Made by a program: the position numbers and the translations under genes. Positions 44,901 through 55,898 of a stretch of 64,000 nucleotides of DNA are shown here, piece by piece. The notes beneath the pieces are model-generated. The model ran no database searches. It was not told the DNA's origin and saw only the letters and a program-made list of their open reading frames with translations. Every line of letters begins with the position of its first letter. The first letter of the stretch is position 1. The DNA lies in the NCBI GenBank assembly GCA_963971285.1, contig OZ020252.1:20063662-20127661 (forward strand), read 5' to 3'. Source of the stretch: Astropecten irregularis. Lineage: Eukaryota; Echinodermata; Asteroidea; Paxillosida; Astropectinidae.

Positions 44901-47900
44901 CTTTTGAGATACAAACAAAAAGTTGAACACTACCTCTCTTATAATAATATGTGACTTCATGGTAGAGTGCATTTCACGAGCAATGTCAATGTACCTCCGA
45001 TTTGTCCGTATTCTTCCACGGCCTGCTCCAGCGTGTGCAGTTTCTCTTTCTCCGCGGCTAGCTCCCTCTTTAAGCCGTCCGTATCATTCTCAAGTCGCTT
45101 GTTCTCAGCCTGCAAGGAGAAGAGGTCATGGTTATACAAGTTGTGAAATCAATGCAAAGTTCTAGAGAACGTTCTAGAGAACCTTCTAGAGAATGAACAC
45201 TGCATATTTGATTTGGCAGTGACAGATTCCTGGATATGTTTGGATGTACCGACCTCCAGCTGGTCGATGTGAGTGTTCCTTGCCACTAGCTGGTTGTCCG
45301 TCTGTAACAGGTCCCGATACTTAGCCGCCAGTTCGTTATACTGCCGATTGGACGATTCCAGTTCCCCAGCGGGTACGCTCTCGTCCAATGCCCGCTGGAG
45401 GGCTGCGATCTTGAACTGAGACGCTTCCTGAACGCACAATGGAAAGTTGGAGACACTTAAGAGTAAGACTAAGTTTCATATTGCATTAAACTTCAGTGTT
45501 CTTTCCTGATGAAGTTGGGATCGGGGTTATGTCATTCACAAATAAGGTTCTCTCAAGTGACGTGTGACTCTGTGTAAATTGCTATGAGAAATCATGTTTT
45601 TGGAAACTAAATGCACATGAAACCCATTCGCTGCATGGAATGTGTACAGCATAGATGTGTTCAGGATACTCTGTTGTGAGCGTATGCATATCAACTGGTA
45701 TTTCTTCATCTGTTTACCAGCCAAACTTGGAAATTACCCTGTGCTAGGTGCTGTTGTTTAGCCTCGAGCTTGCAGACCATCATTAAACATGACTTTGGTC
45801 AACAAGACATTATTTTCTGTATTTAATAGAAGCCACGTGGTAATGAGTGACTTCAAATGCCCCGTTGTGACGTACCTTGTGTCTCTGAAGGTATCCAAGC
45901 CTCTCCGTGATGGCCGTCTCCATCTGCACCATCTCATTCCGGAGCTTGTTCACGTCCTGATTACACCAAGAAAACAAAAATTAAAATTCTTAAAAAGTGA
46001 CCACGTTCACTTTTGAGAGCGAAGTGAGGTGAAGGGACCAAGATTGACTGGCTAGACCTCAAAGGTTGTGGTGGTCAACTGGCCGAGAGGAATCCTGTAT
46101 AAAATTGGCAAGGTGCTCAAAAAGTGGAATAGGCCCTCTTCAAAATTGAACTCCGGTTTACATATGATGGAGGATCTGCGACAAGATCTGTGGATTGCAT
46201 GCTCGTCAAATTTCTGTTTTCAGATTCCGGAGGTGGCTGGTTCGATTCCCACTCTAGTCAATATTTCTTTGTTTACCTTCCAATGACTTAAAGTAACAAT
46301 GCAGTCAGTTTTATCTTAATTTTATTTTTTGTGATCAAAATATGGCCACAAAATCCCCTATTCTACACAAATTGCTCACAGAACAATTGAATGACCCGTC
46401 AATGTACCTTTCGTAGAGTCCCTTCCACCTCTTGACTGGCCGTGAAGCGTCTCGTGAGGGCTCTCTCGTTGACGCGTAGCACGGTGATCTTTCTCGTGGC
46501 CTCGGCGATCCTCCGTTGGGGCTCGTCTCCACTCTGCTGAAGAGTGTCCAGCAACCTCTGTGTTTACAGACACCAACCAAAGAATTGTTTAATATTATCT
46601 TTTTGGTCTTTGGTTGTACTCTTTTCTGGATAAATACAGCATTTTGGGCAAACAAATTGTCATGGTATGTTTCTACCATTATCATCTCTACAACCTGTAA
46701 GTTCTAAGATAAACTGTGAAGATTTCTGTTTCGATATGCTACCAAAGTATGATAGTACCTTTAAGCTGAAATTGGCTCTAGATCAAGGGACCTTGGGCAG
46801 AGTGTGGGCTTCATCCCAGCTATTATAACGACTCTTCCTTTCAGAAACAACCTTGAACTCACATTGAATTCCTGGACCTTAGCCTCTTGCTGCTCTATCT
46901 GGTCTTGGAGCTTGTGTTTAGTCTGGTCCCATCCCTCAGACTGTTTCTCCCATTCCTCCTGCTTGTCCCGGTAGTCCTGGTACAGCAGTCCCTGCTGGTG
47001 TCGCAGCACAGCAAAGCGACGGCGATAGACCATCAGAGACGACTCACAACGATTCAGCTGATCCTCCTTGTTGGATAGTTCCTGAAATGGTGCAGCGATT
47101 ATCGAGTCAGTCAAGGGCAACAAAAAAACAAAAACACCCTGTCAGACAGACTTGAGTACCAGACAGGATTACCCATCAGAAAAGCCACGCCCTAAGACAG
47201 CCCCGCCCATCATTCATCCTGCCCCTATCAAACAACCAGCTCCACCCATCAGTGAGTTCCGCCAATCAGTCAGCTCCACCCATCAGTAAGTCCCGCCCAC
47301 AAGTCAGTCCCACCCATCAGAAAGTCACGCTCATCAGTCAGCCCCGCCCATCGGTGAGTCCCGCCCATCAGTCAGCCCCACCCATCGGTGGCCCCGCCCA
47401 GCCCACGGACAGACAGCCCTGCCCTACCTGGAGTGCATGTATCAGTTGCTCATTGAGTGAGCTGATGACCTCAGCACTGGACACGGCCATGCCCTGCGGA
47501 AGCTGCATGTGATGGAGTGTGATGGCACCCTGACCCGCCTCCCTCAATGCCTGCAGGTCCTGCTCTAGTCTGGCGACCTGCAATAGAAAAGGAAAAAAGC
47601 TGAGAATTATCGAGTCGCCTTAAAAAATCAGGTACAAAATGGTTATAAAAAAATAGGTACAGAGCAGATAACCGAGAGACTTTGTCCACCGTACCTTGTT
47701 GTTGGCCCTGTCCAGGTTGATACCGGCCTTCTCGCATTCATTCCTGATCTGTCGTAGCTCACGTCTCAGCTCCTCGTTCCTTCCAGTCAGCTGGTCCAGC
47801 TGGGCCTTCATGACCACCTGAGCTTCGTAGTTCCCGCCTCCGGTCTTGGCCTCAAGGAGCTGAGAATCACAGAAAAATGATTTGGGGACATTAACTTCAT

Positions 47901-50900
47901 CTGAGCAGAGAAGGTTAATGTGACGATTAATCCTGTTGGAATTGGCTTCAACTTTCAAGGTCACATCCACGTGATCCACGCCGTGATCCACGTGATCCAA
48001 TCTTCTACCTTATCACCAAGCGACTTCTGTGAGTCTGTTATCTCTGTCACTACTACCTTCTGTCCTGACGTGGTCCTGCAGAGTTTTCTACATCTCCTCA
48101 ATGACCAAAAAGGTCCCTGCCCAGCCACACCCATGTGAATCACTGCCCGAACCACTCCTAGACCTTATCACCAAACAGCTTCTCCAAGTCTGCAATCACT
48201 GGCACAATTAACGTCCTGCTCTGACAGATCTTAATGCAACATCTCCTCCATGATCACCTCTACAAACCATCTACCATCCCAGCCACACCCAAACTGCGGG
48301 ACCACACCCAAGGACACCACCCTCCCAGATTCTTACCGCCACCAGTCTCTCCAGGTTGGGTATCTGCAGCTCTCCGCCACCCTGCCCTGCCTGGTCCTTC
48401 AGGGCTTGCAGGATCTCCTTCATGCTCTGCTCTAGTTGCTTGTTCTCCTCTTGGAGCTGGCGGTTGCGGGCCTCGATCTCAGCCACCTGGTTGCGATTGC
48501 GCTCTGTGACCTGGTCGGCCTTGGCCAGTTCCCGTTCCAGCTGGTTGGCCTGAGGATTCAGAGATGGAAAATAATGCAATCAGAATATTCAAATTCCAGA
48601 CATGATACGTTAAAACAACACTAGACTTCCTTTTTGGTAATCTGTCCAAAACTACCATTGTTTAGTAATGCCGGCACATTATAAGATTGTCAATTATTAT
48701 TTAGTCATTCTATAGAGGTATGAGAGTGGTTACACGGCTTCTGACTACCAAACAATTAGGGACACAACCAACGTAGGGCTGGATAGCTCAGTTGGTAAGA
48801 GCGTATGTACAGTATTCTGGAGGTCTCAGATATGAAACCTGATCCAGCCAATTTCACTTTGTTCACTTTTCAATGACTTAAAATTCAGTCAGTTTCCCTT
48901 GTGGTTTTGATGATTATTCTGATAAAATTTTGCCCCCCCCCAAAAAAAAAGGCTAGTATTATCCGTGAATGATGTATCAATTGGTTTAAAATTACATTGT
49001 AAATGTATGTACATGTAGTTTCCTAACCTAAAATTAAAAACAAGAAGTAGATTTGATGATGAAAATAATGATTATAGGTGGGAAAAGCAATAAATGACAG
49101 TGTGGCCTGCTCAAGATTCGGGCACAGCAATCCCACTCCTGGCTTCCCTTCCAAACCAGGACCTGTGGAATCCACCAGAAAGATCTCCAGTTCTAGACCC
49201 AGGAGGCCACAGCTGATCACCGATTCCTCTCCACTACCTTACCTTGAGTCTTAGGGAGTCAGCAGGACCAATCTGCTGATCGCCTTTCACAAGCTTTGAC
49301 ACGGTGTCGCCCAACTCAATCCCTCCGGACTTCTTCTTGGTCTTCAGGCCCTCTGTGAACTCCTCGATGGCTACCATGTCATCCGCTGAGAGGCCCAGAG
49401 CCACCGCCCTGAGAAAAGCAAAAGAATACAAGTATTAAATAAAAAGCAAATGTTTCCTTTGACAACTGGAAAAATGGAAAAGTATTTTGTTTGCATTTTT
49501 TCTGGAATCAGAAGAAAGTTCCATCAACTTTCAGTTTGACAAAGAAAGATGAACAAAGAAAAACGTTCTCCTTTGTTCACCCCTTCATTGAAAAAAAAAT
49601 GAATCCAGTCAGTTTCCCTCATGGTCATTTCATGATTATTAAAAAGGTACAGTACAGGATTGGTAACATACCCAAACAGAAATGTTCACAGATTTATGTA
49701 TAACTTTCAGGATAAGAAGATGGTGATGGTAGACACATACTGTTAAAATATTTCCGCCTGAATTGGTGTATTTATCCAGAAATTAGTAAAACAAAGACCA
49801 TTCTTTATGTTTCAAAAGAAAAATTTAGTTGATTTTCTCTATTTTCTTGTGACCTGGATGTTCGATTGAGCTCACATTTTCGCAGGTGTGTTATTTTATG
49901 TACATGCCGAGTGCTGTTTTGTAACCTTTACCAATCATGTATTATACCTTTAAATACAAAAAGTAAGATTGTCTGCCAAAAGTGATGAAAAGTATCACTC
50001 AAGTAGCTCAGTATGTCTAGAGGACTTGCTAGGAATATATGATCATTGAATTCCAATCAGAAGGCTATTATGAAACTGCTTTTTCTTCTCAAAACCACTG
50101 AATTAATTTTTGCATGGAGGTGCAGAGGGTATTGTAAGATCTCTGTATTTCAGAGAGCGTCACTCACTCACCTTTGTGCTCTTTGCTGAGCCAACAGACG
50201 AACCTGCTTCTTCAGCTCCAACCGCTCGGCTTCCAGCCTCTCCAACTCCTGGCTCAATACCTGAGTGATATGAAAAAGTGCCCGGCGTTGACTATCCATG
50301 CATCATGTCTTGCTCAGGGACACAAGTACAGAATTGTGCTTGAAATGAGTCTGGTTTAAAAAAAAATAGGGGCCCATTTCATGGATCTGCTTTATACCAC
50401 ATAATTCGGCGCTTAAGATTCTCATTCTAAGCTTACTCGGTTAATGTCAAATTTCTACACAAGCTGAGTAGGAGAGTAATCCTTAAGTTTACATGAAGTA
50501 TGCATGTGCACAACTGAAAATTCTTTCCTAATCCATGGAAAAGGATCTCGTAAGCACAGAATTGTATGTTTCATTAAGCACCAATTCTACGCTTACAGTA
50601 TTAAGCAGAGTTTTGAAATGGAGACCCCGGTTGGATTGCAGTCCTCTACTTGACCAACCTGATTGAGAGCCCTGTCCTGCTGGTGCTGTAGGGCCTTGGT
50701 CAGTCTGATCTGGCCGAGGTCTAGGGGCTGCTTGGCATCCAGGCCCAGTCGGCCTCGCAGCTCTTCGTTCTCCTCCAAGAGGTCATTCAGGGCCATCTCC
50801 AGCTTGTTGACGTTCTGGGTCAGTTGCTCAATGTTCCTGAATGGGGAAATCAGGACGGTCAGTTTCTCGGACAAGGCAGGGATAAGAACACAGCTACGAC

Positions 50901-53900
50901 AGCATGATACTGCATCAGCGCAACAAGGTTTTATTGTTTGCTAAAGGGTCTTCTTACCGATCTCTGACTGTGATATTCTTCTTGCATTCCTTGATTTCCT
51001 GAACTGCCTCCACCAGACCATACTCGCCCTGATGACAAGAACATTGACAACAAACATTGGAAGAGATTCAGTAAAAGATGGCACTGACAGAAGGGAAGGA
51101 TATTCCAGCTGAAATCTGTCAAGGGAGTTTCTTTGGGGGTGGAGAGGAATGACCAGGCCAAAAACCAAATGGCTGCTCAAGGTGATTCTCTGGTTTGAAA
51201 AGGAAAGCAGAGCTTCAGCTTCAATGAAAAACCACAACCTATATTTTCAGCATATGGATGACAGAACCGGAGCGTGAGCCTGAGCCTGAGCCTGAGCCTC
51301 CGTTTTGTAAACCCCCTTGTTCCAAAGACTTATATTGTTTTGGGCAAACACTTCCTGGTTTCCTCGACTAATAGGAGTCGTCCCACAGAGGTCTGAATGA
51401 CTCACGGCTTCATATTCTCTCATCCTGGTCAGGGCTTCGTTCAGCTCCTTGTCCTTCTCCCTGGCATCAGCCTCTGCCATCTGCATCCCTTCCTCTGCAT
51501 GCTTCTCCTGGAGCTCCTGCTCTTGCAAGGTGGCACGAAGGTTGCGAATCGTGTTCTGGAGACGGACATTTGGTGCTGAAGAAACAAACAAGATGACAAA
51601 ATAAGGATCAACCAAAAAAAGAATTGGCCCAAGAGGGTGGAGAGCTGGTGTGGCATTCCAGAGAGTCATATCCTTGTTTCTCTTTGCTCAACCAAATGCT
51701 ATCTAAATTGGGAGGGAGCGTAAGGGTAAGGAGGTCAGCTGGATTCTTACCTCCGCCCTGCACGGCATCCTTCCGAAGATCCTCCAACTGACTGGTCAGA
51801 TCGGCCATTTCGTCCGCCGACACCTCAAGCTGTTTCTTCAGGGCTTCGAGCTGTACGTCCTTGTCTTGCAAGGCCTGATGTCAAGACAGAAATGAGATCA
51901 AGGTCATAGAACAGTCACATCACAGAGAATTACAACTGATGCCCGGTTTAAGCAGCTGCTTCGAGAGAACACTCAGTAAGAGGAAATTTCTCAAAGTTCC
52001 ATTTTCGTAGCATCTGACTTGCTAAATGTCAATTATCTTTGTTCGTTTTGATGAAATCATTACTGCTTGGGAACAGAGGTTCCATTGGAAATGATACCTA
52101 CCCGAGACAAGGCCACCACGGATGTCTTGTCTGTGTCCATCTGAGCAGCTGTTAGTTGCTCTTTCTGCCGTCGGATGATGTCGTTCAGCTCCTCCATCTG
52201 CTCGTCCTTGTCGTTGAGTGCATCCTTGACAACATGACAGGAAATAAGAGCTTGGAATCACAAATTATAAACTGAGCAAGGACTATGACATCAGAGGGCC
52301 TGGTAATTTGCTCTAAGCAAGGCAATGACCTGATGATTACCTCTGTGATGGTCAGTATCCTATTGAGGTGTAGAGGTGCCACCCGACTTGTTGAGATCTT
52401 AAGATAAATTATCTTGGGAAAATGACATGTCATGGGCATAATGATGACATTCTGAGAAAATTTTTCATGGGATGATGACATCCTAAAACCAAGATGTTGA
52501 CATCCTGCCAGTTATGTCGTCCTTCTGAGATTATTTATCTCAGGATGTCAACAGGTTGGATGGCAATTCTTGAGTTCCGAAGTATCCAGTTTTACTTGAC
52601 ATCCATATATAAAATCTGTTCATTTTGATGGAGAATGACAGATTGACATCTTGGAATTGAAGTCAAAGAAAAAAATGACTAATGCTTACTTTCCATTCGT
52701 CGACTTTCTTGTTGAGAGCTTCCATGATCTCATCGTCAGCAGTGGATTTACCTCTGAGTTGATCCGTCAGATCTTCGATCTAAAGAACAAAGACAAGCAC
52801 CTGTGAGTGGACCGTAACATCATTTCCTCATAGCACTACTGACAGACAGGGCTCACTTACGGAGGCTTGTTCAACAATAATGACGAATGGCATAGCCCCT
52901 GTAAGTCGCTGGTTCCAAACAAAAGTCAGAAACATTAATAAGATTGTAACATTGAAAGGTGAACGAAGAAAAATTGACTTTAGAGGTATTTGAACCGACG
53001 ACGTCCGGAATACCGTACAGGTGCTATACCAACAGAGCTATCCAGCCCTACGTTGGTCATGTTCCAAATAGTCAATTATCTTTGTTCGTTATCTTTTCCT
53101 TTCTCCGTCTTGATGTACCTGTTCTCGGAGGATCTGGTTTTCCTTGTCCAAGTTCTGCGTGACAGTGTCTGACTGCTGCAAGACCAGCTTCAGCCTAGCG
53201 TGAGCTTCGGCCATTCCGTCCATGTCGGTGGCCGCTGTCTCCAGCTTGGCCGTTAGGTCCGCACACTGCTCTTGTAGCTTCTCGTTGGCATCGGTCAAAT
53301 TCTATCCAAAGAGGGATTTTAAGCAGAACGTCAAGATAAAGAACCTGGTAGTTATTCAAGCAGCAATGGTCAGCTCAGAATTGGAACTCAAAAAATGGTA
53401 ATGTGGACAACGTAAAAAAGAATGAGGTCACATTGAAGGCGCCCTTTATGCTGCCTGGGAGTAAGACTTGGATGAGTGAAATCACAAGAGGGTGATAGTC
53501 AGCATACTGCTTTCTGACAGTCGTTTTTTTTTTTCCCAAATGAACTTTCACCAGACCTGAATTTCCTCCAGTTGATCGTTCAGTTCCCTGTTCTTCATCC
53601 GTAACTTGTCGTGGTACTCCACGTCGTCGCCACGGCGCTGCATCATGCTTTCACGCTGCGATTCCATCTGCCGCTGGTAATCGCGCAGGTCGGTCCGCAA
53701 CATGTCATTCTGAAGAAGATAAAAGTGCAAAATAAAAATAAAATCAACTGAAACAAACTTTTAAAGGGATATCGGAAAGGTTGCATATACATATATGACA
53801 CCACATATGCAGAGTGGATTGTTAGACCAACTGAAAAACACCCAATGTTGAGAATGACTTTTAAAAAACATTAGACAACTAAAATTAATCCACTGTAACG

Positions 53901-55836
53901 CTTCAAATCTTTAAAAGTGTTAAGAATTATTTACATGAGCCCCCAAGCATTGCTCCCCAAAAAATAAAAACACCTTTTTTGCAGATGAAAATGATAATAC
54001 TAACGTTCACACGAAAGACTTTGTTTTTAATTGTCACAAACTTTCTGGTGCTAGGTCAGCATTTATTTGTACTTTTGGACCTTAGGACACCCAACATTCA
54101 ACTGCTATCCTCATTTAGTATTTCCCTTCAGTCTTTTGGGATGCAAGCAAACATGCTGTAAGATCCAAGGCAAGACCCCTATGTACTTACGTCTCGTTTC
54201 AGCTCACGAATCTCACGTTCTGCTTCCTCTGCTCTCGATGCAAACTAAAAAAGGCCACAAACAAATATACATTTTTTAAATTTTGCAACACAATAAAAAA
54301 TGACGACTTGTAATGACGGAGTAAATATTGTTCAGGGTTCAATCCATTTCAATAGGTGATTCCAGTTCTATTTTTTTTTTACCCTAACCCTCTGCACCTA
54401 CCACACAAGACCAAACTCATCGTAACTTACTATCAATCGTAGGACTTATCGATGCATTGCAGTCCTAAGTAGGATAGGCCCCCTACGATGGGTCATCCTA
54501 ATGAGACTTGAAATCCATTCCATAAATGATGGCATCGTCCAAAGCCAGTTTGGGTAGCGGTCTGAGTGAGAGGGAGAGAGGGAGTGGGTAAGATGACTCT
54601 GGCTGACTGGTACGACCTCTACTTACCCTTTCACCGTCTCTCCGTTCTTTGACCAGCTCCCTGTCTTTCTCTTTCAGCTCGCGCTGGAGGAGATCCGACT
54701 GCCGGCTGAGCTCGTGGATTTCATTCTGGAGGGAGCGGATGTCTCGCGATCCTGAAGCGCCACCCATGCGCTAAAACAAAAAAACAACAGAGAAGAGATT
54801 AATATACATAAGGGATTAACCCTAAACCCTTGTGGGTGCTCTGTATAGGAAGCTTCGTTAATCCATCACAATCCAACAATGTGCAGTAATCCTATGGTAC
54901 ATTCTTAGGACTCCAAGCAATATGGCAGTACGGTGCTTGGGCAATACTGTCATGAGTGATTTTACAGGGCAAGAATAAAAATAACTGGAAAGTTAATACA
55001 GACCTGAAGTCTTTTGTTCTCCTCCTGTAGCTCTCTGATCTGGTCGAGTAGCGCTTGCTCTGTGAAATGAACGGAGGCACAAACCGTATCAAGGTCATTG
55101 TTCAAATCATCGTTATAAACACGAAGTAGTTCTTCTGAGCTAGCAAAATGTAAACCCAATCGTCAACCAACAGCACAACAGGACTTTGAATGTGGCAAAT
55201 GCGGTTTGCACATGGCATAATAAGACCCAGGCTCCCCTAGTCCCACAACCTAGCCTCCGTGGATATTTGGAACCATTATGACCCAAGACAGAGAAGCGGA
55301 GATGGACCTACCATTCCGCACGCCTTCCTGACCCTGCGTCTGAGCCATGTTTTCCAGCTCCTCCATAGCCACCTGGACCTGTTCACCCTTGATCTGCATG
55401 ACGGCACGAGACAAGTCAAACAGCTTGAGAAGATGATCTGCAGCCTCGGAGGAATCGGGAGCGGCCTGTCGAGACAAAGATGGAAAAAGATCCGACATTG
55501 ACAAAAACAAAATTCATTCTAGAAATTCAAGTTTCACTAGCATAGCTCGTACAGTGTGTTGTGTGGAGCGTCTATTGTGGTGTGCCGTGAGCAAGGACGA
55601 TCCTGAGCTTAAAAATCAAGAAAGTTGAGGATGATTCCACAGATTGTGGGATTTGAGTCCATAAATTGTCTGATAAACTGTAGAATATCCCAGAGGTCAT
55701 CCCTGGGATTTATTTTATCTTCTAGTCCAGTGAGCCTACTCACCTTGGCGAGGGTGGTGTACATCTCCTCTGCATCCTCTTCAGACAGGCCCTTGCTATC
55801 CAGCCCCATGATGCGTTCCCAGTCCAATGGTGCCAT
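29944..55836 (-). CDS. CEP290: CEP290, centrosomal/ciliary transition-zone protein (52 coding exons, complete)
   Basis: CEP290 links microtubules to the membrane at the base of the cilium and gates protein entry as part of the transition-zone (NPHP/MKS) network. The 52 exons join in frame into 2480 residues, against 2479 in human. The product is coiled coil over nearly its whole length. Landmarks shared with vertebrate CEP290 include AEADAREKDKELNEAL (exon 11), RRQFSGAVPLGDQEKFSKAM (exon 28), FEEATGSLPDPSLP (exon 31), RDKVINELRLRLPAS (exon 32), KEANSRAPTTTM (exon 37), GKTVPELERTVGLMKKVVE (exon 46), LEGADSKSWKSIVVTRMYE (exon 48) and FFEEIEDLKFNYKEAV (exon 52). The start MAPLDWERIMGLD matches the human N-terminus region. 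I found no stop or frame break. The protein ends soon after FSQQFGV, without the acidic tail of the human protein. Confidence 0.97.
30240..30600. repeat. Degenerate G-rich tandem repeat in CEP290 intron 51
   Basis: Loosely repeated 'ggtcctgcaaggccaggcag'-like blocks of about 30 bases fill most of intron 51 (30106-30632). They create long open frames on the minus strand with no protein-like content. Confidence 0.5.
30823..31175. mobile_element. MITE family A, full length, in CEP290 intron 50
   Basis: It starts TTAAAGGTAGCTCCATACTT and ends with 'ccagagtatgatgtaatac'. The central palindrome has decayed. It fills most of the gap between exons 51 and 50. Confidence 0.7.
33130..33402 (-). mobile_element. 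LINE 3' fragment in CEP290 intron 46
   Basis: A 65-codon frame ends IPENIKQAGTIEQFKALL then KTHLFLN and a stop. The N-P-x-SIPENIK...FKALLKTHLF layout is the standard extreme C-terminus of many LINE ORF2 proteins. It is severely 5'-truncated. The recurring 'aggagcgcctt' just after the frame resembles the 3' tail motif at 9470. Confidence 0.65.
33468..33469 (-). other. CEP290: GC splice donor of CEP290 intron 46
   Basis: On the gene strand exon 46 ends CTTGAAG and the intron begins GCACGT. The next exon begins ACCGAGTTGGACAAG. Joining at the GC gives EENSDLK|TELDKLK, which aligns without a gap to human QENEKLK|AELEKLK. The nearest GT, four bases further in, would break the frame. GC-AG introns are a minor class spliced by the normal machinery. 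A sequencing error is the main alternative. Confidence 0.75.
34485..34594. repeat. Perfect 11-bp minisatellite, ten units, G-rich (CEP290 intron 43)
   Basis: The unit AGAACCGGGGG is repeated exactly ten times with no mismatch. Each unit carries a run of five Gs, so the plus strand (the template strand of CEP290) could form G-quadruplexes. The perfect identity implies very recent expansion. Confidence 0.95.
35343..35592 (+). mobile_element. tRNA-derived SINE, best full-length copy (CEP290 intron 41)
   Basis: In order: the head ('tgatccttgggatatagcag', 'gtttcatggcttctgactgc'), the linker 'gaacaaagataattgac', a tRNA-like body with box A 'tagctcagctggtagag' and box B 'gattcaaatcctgctcc', then a tail 'cacctttcaataactt' ending 'gttgtggttatttgatgatt'. 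The acceptor-like ends GGCTGGA and TCCAGTC still pair. Copies or pieces lie at 15362, 20497, 38170, 40893, 46225, 48711 and 52950. Confidence 0.75.
38170..38285 (+). mobile_element. SINE, 3' half
   Basis: It contains 'ctggaggtcgctggttcgaa' (box B) and the tail 'cccttgtggttatttgatg'. The 5' part is missing. Confidence 0.55.
38339..38822. mobile_element. 'gtagatttcaccaa' MITE interrupted by another MITE (CEP290 intron 35)
   Basis: The ends GGTAGATTTCACCAAACCCTTC and GGGCTTGGTGAAGTCGACCC are inverted copies, related to the element at 5322-5456. The interior is interrupted at 38371-38715 by a different MITE, after which 'ctatcaatcataggactt' continues as in the uninterrupted relative. Confidence 0.65.
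38371..38715. mobile_element. MITE with 'ggccataaaaaaaa..ttgttgtattgg' ends, nested
   Basis: The left end GGCCATAAAAAAAAATTGTT and the right end AACAATTTTTTTTTATGGCC are inverted. 'gtattggagtaac' and 'gttacgccaatac' extend the pairing. It is the same family as 23826-24132. Confidence 0.7.
40893..41150. mobile_element. Two partial SINEs in opposite orientation (CEP290 intron 31)
   Basis: A plus-strand head ('tgatccttgggatattgtgg', 'gtggtttcatgg') is followed by a minus-strand 3' half ('caagggaaactgactgg', 'ggtattcgaaccaacgacct'). Confidence 0.5.
44106..44346. mobile_element. MITE, 'ggggctaatttcatgg' family (CEP290 intron 25)
   Basis: The left end GGGGCTAATTTCATGGAACT and then 'gctaagcacaaaaatttgc' are matched by the right end GCAAATTTTTGTGGTAAGCA and then 'gaaattggctcc'. 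It is the most complete copy of the family nested in a SINE at 15443. Confidence 0.7.
46225..46325 (+). mobile_element. SINE, 3' half
   Basis: 'ggaggtggctggttcgattc' (box B) is followed by 'taccttccaatgacttaaag' and 'cagtcagttt'. Confidence 0.5.
46592..46764. mobile_element. MITE family A, one-ended fragment
   Basis: It runs from 'ttggtctttggttgtactc' to a good right end, AAAGTATGATAGTACCTTTAA minus a few changes. The left half is missing. Confidence 0.6.
47215..47405. repeat. Degenerate CCCGCCC-rich tandem repeat (CEP290 intron 18)
   Basis: About ten degenerate units of 18-20 bases, such as 'cccgcccatcagtcagcccc', fill the space just upstream of exon 18. They contain several CCCGCCC cores. 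The array begins within about 25 bases of the exon 18 donor site. Confidence 0.7.
48711..48916 (+). mobile_element. tRNA-derived SINE (CEP290 intron 15)
   Basis: The head is shortened. The body has 'gctggatagctcagttggta' and a damaged box B ('agatatgaaacctgatcc'), and the tail ends 'cccttgtggttttgatgatt'. Confidence 0.65.
49641..49953. mobile_element. MITE family B, full length (CEP290 intron 14)
   Basis: It starts AAAAAGGTACAGTACAGGAT and ends 'ccaatcatgtattataccttta'. The half shared with family A and the B-specific half ('gtgacctggatgttcgattg') are both present. Confidence 0.7.
50369..50628. mobile_element. MITE with 'ggggcccatttcatgg' ends (CEP290 intron 13)
   Basis: The left end GGGGCCCATTTCATGGATCT and the right end AGAGTTTTGAAATGGAGACCCC are inverted with mismatches. 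'ggcgcttaag' and 'taagcaccaattctacg' suggest further pairing. Confidence 0.6.
52950..53090 (-). mobile_element. tRNA-derived SINE, partial (CEP290 intron 7)
   Basis: On the minus strand 'ggctggatagctctgttggt' (box A) and a box B with 'cggttcaaatacc' are visible, plus the 'aacaaagataattgac' linker. It lies directly next to exon 7. Confidence 0.6.
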
Positions 55837-55898
55837 GATGACTGAAAGGCCTGACTCTGCTTGGGCCTGAGATGCTTCGAAGCACTGCCTACTTCAAA
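55837..55898 (-). other. CEP290: 5' untranslated part of the CEP290 start exon, with a possible acceptor
   Basis: On the gene strand CCTTTTAG|TTTGAAG at 55899/55898 is a plausible splice acceptor 62 bases before the ATG. The human gene also has a non-coding first exon. The upstream exon and the true transcription start, somewhere in 55.9-56.9 kb, are not identified. Confidence 0.35.

Larger units (their letters stand above)
41645..48549 (-). other. CEP290: CEP290 exons 16-30 (central part)
   Basis: Exons in order: 48549-48337, 47859-47695, 47577-47428, 47081-46863, 46557-46408, 45956-45876, 45427-45254, 45109-44995, 44900-44707, 44606-44448, 43949-43817, 43426-43224, 43075-42962, 42629-42435, 41833-41645. 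Clear blocks are LEQSMKEILQALKDQAG, AQLDQLTGRNEELRRELRQI, RRRFAVLRHQQGLLYQDY, QYNELAAKYRDLLQTDNQLV, MEMKELNERQRAEH and LLWEQRELELERMID. All introns are GT-AG. The segment contains no globular domain, only heptad-rich coiled coil. Confidence 0.92.
49243..55836 (-). other. CEP290: CEP290 exons 1-15 (N-terminal part)
   Basis: Exons in order: 55836-55744, 55465-55312, 55059-55004, 54770-54627, 54244-54191, 53709-53557, 53301-53119, 52779-52690, 52224-52102, 51874-51751, 51575-51406, 51028-50958, 50836-50659, 50260-50172, 49408-49243. These encode residues 1-616. The order of blocks (LEEIQ, DEWK, REKDKEL, RGRLGLDAKQPLDL, ELKKQVRLLAQ) follows the human protein with few gaps. All introns are GT-AG. 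Exons 4 to 9 all join in phase 0, as do most exons in the gene. Confidence 0.92.

Noticed and set aside
11252-55836. Possible operon or functional cluster of MATE and CEP290
   Set aside because: The genes are nearly 5 kb apart, each with its own structure, and their functions are unrelated. In human they are on different chromosomes.
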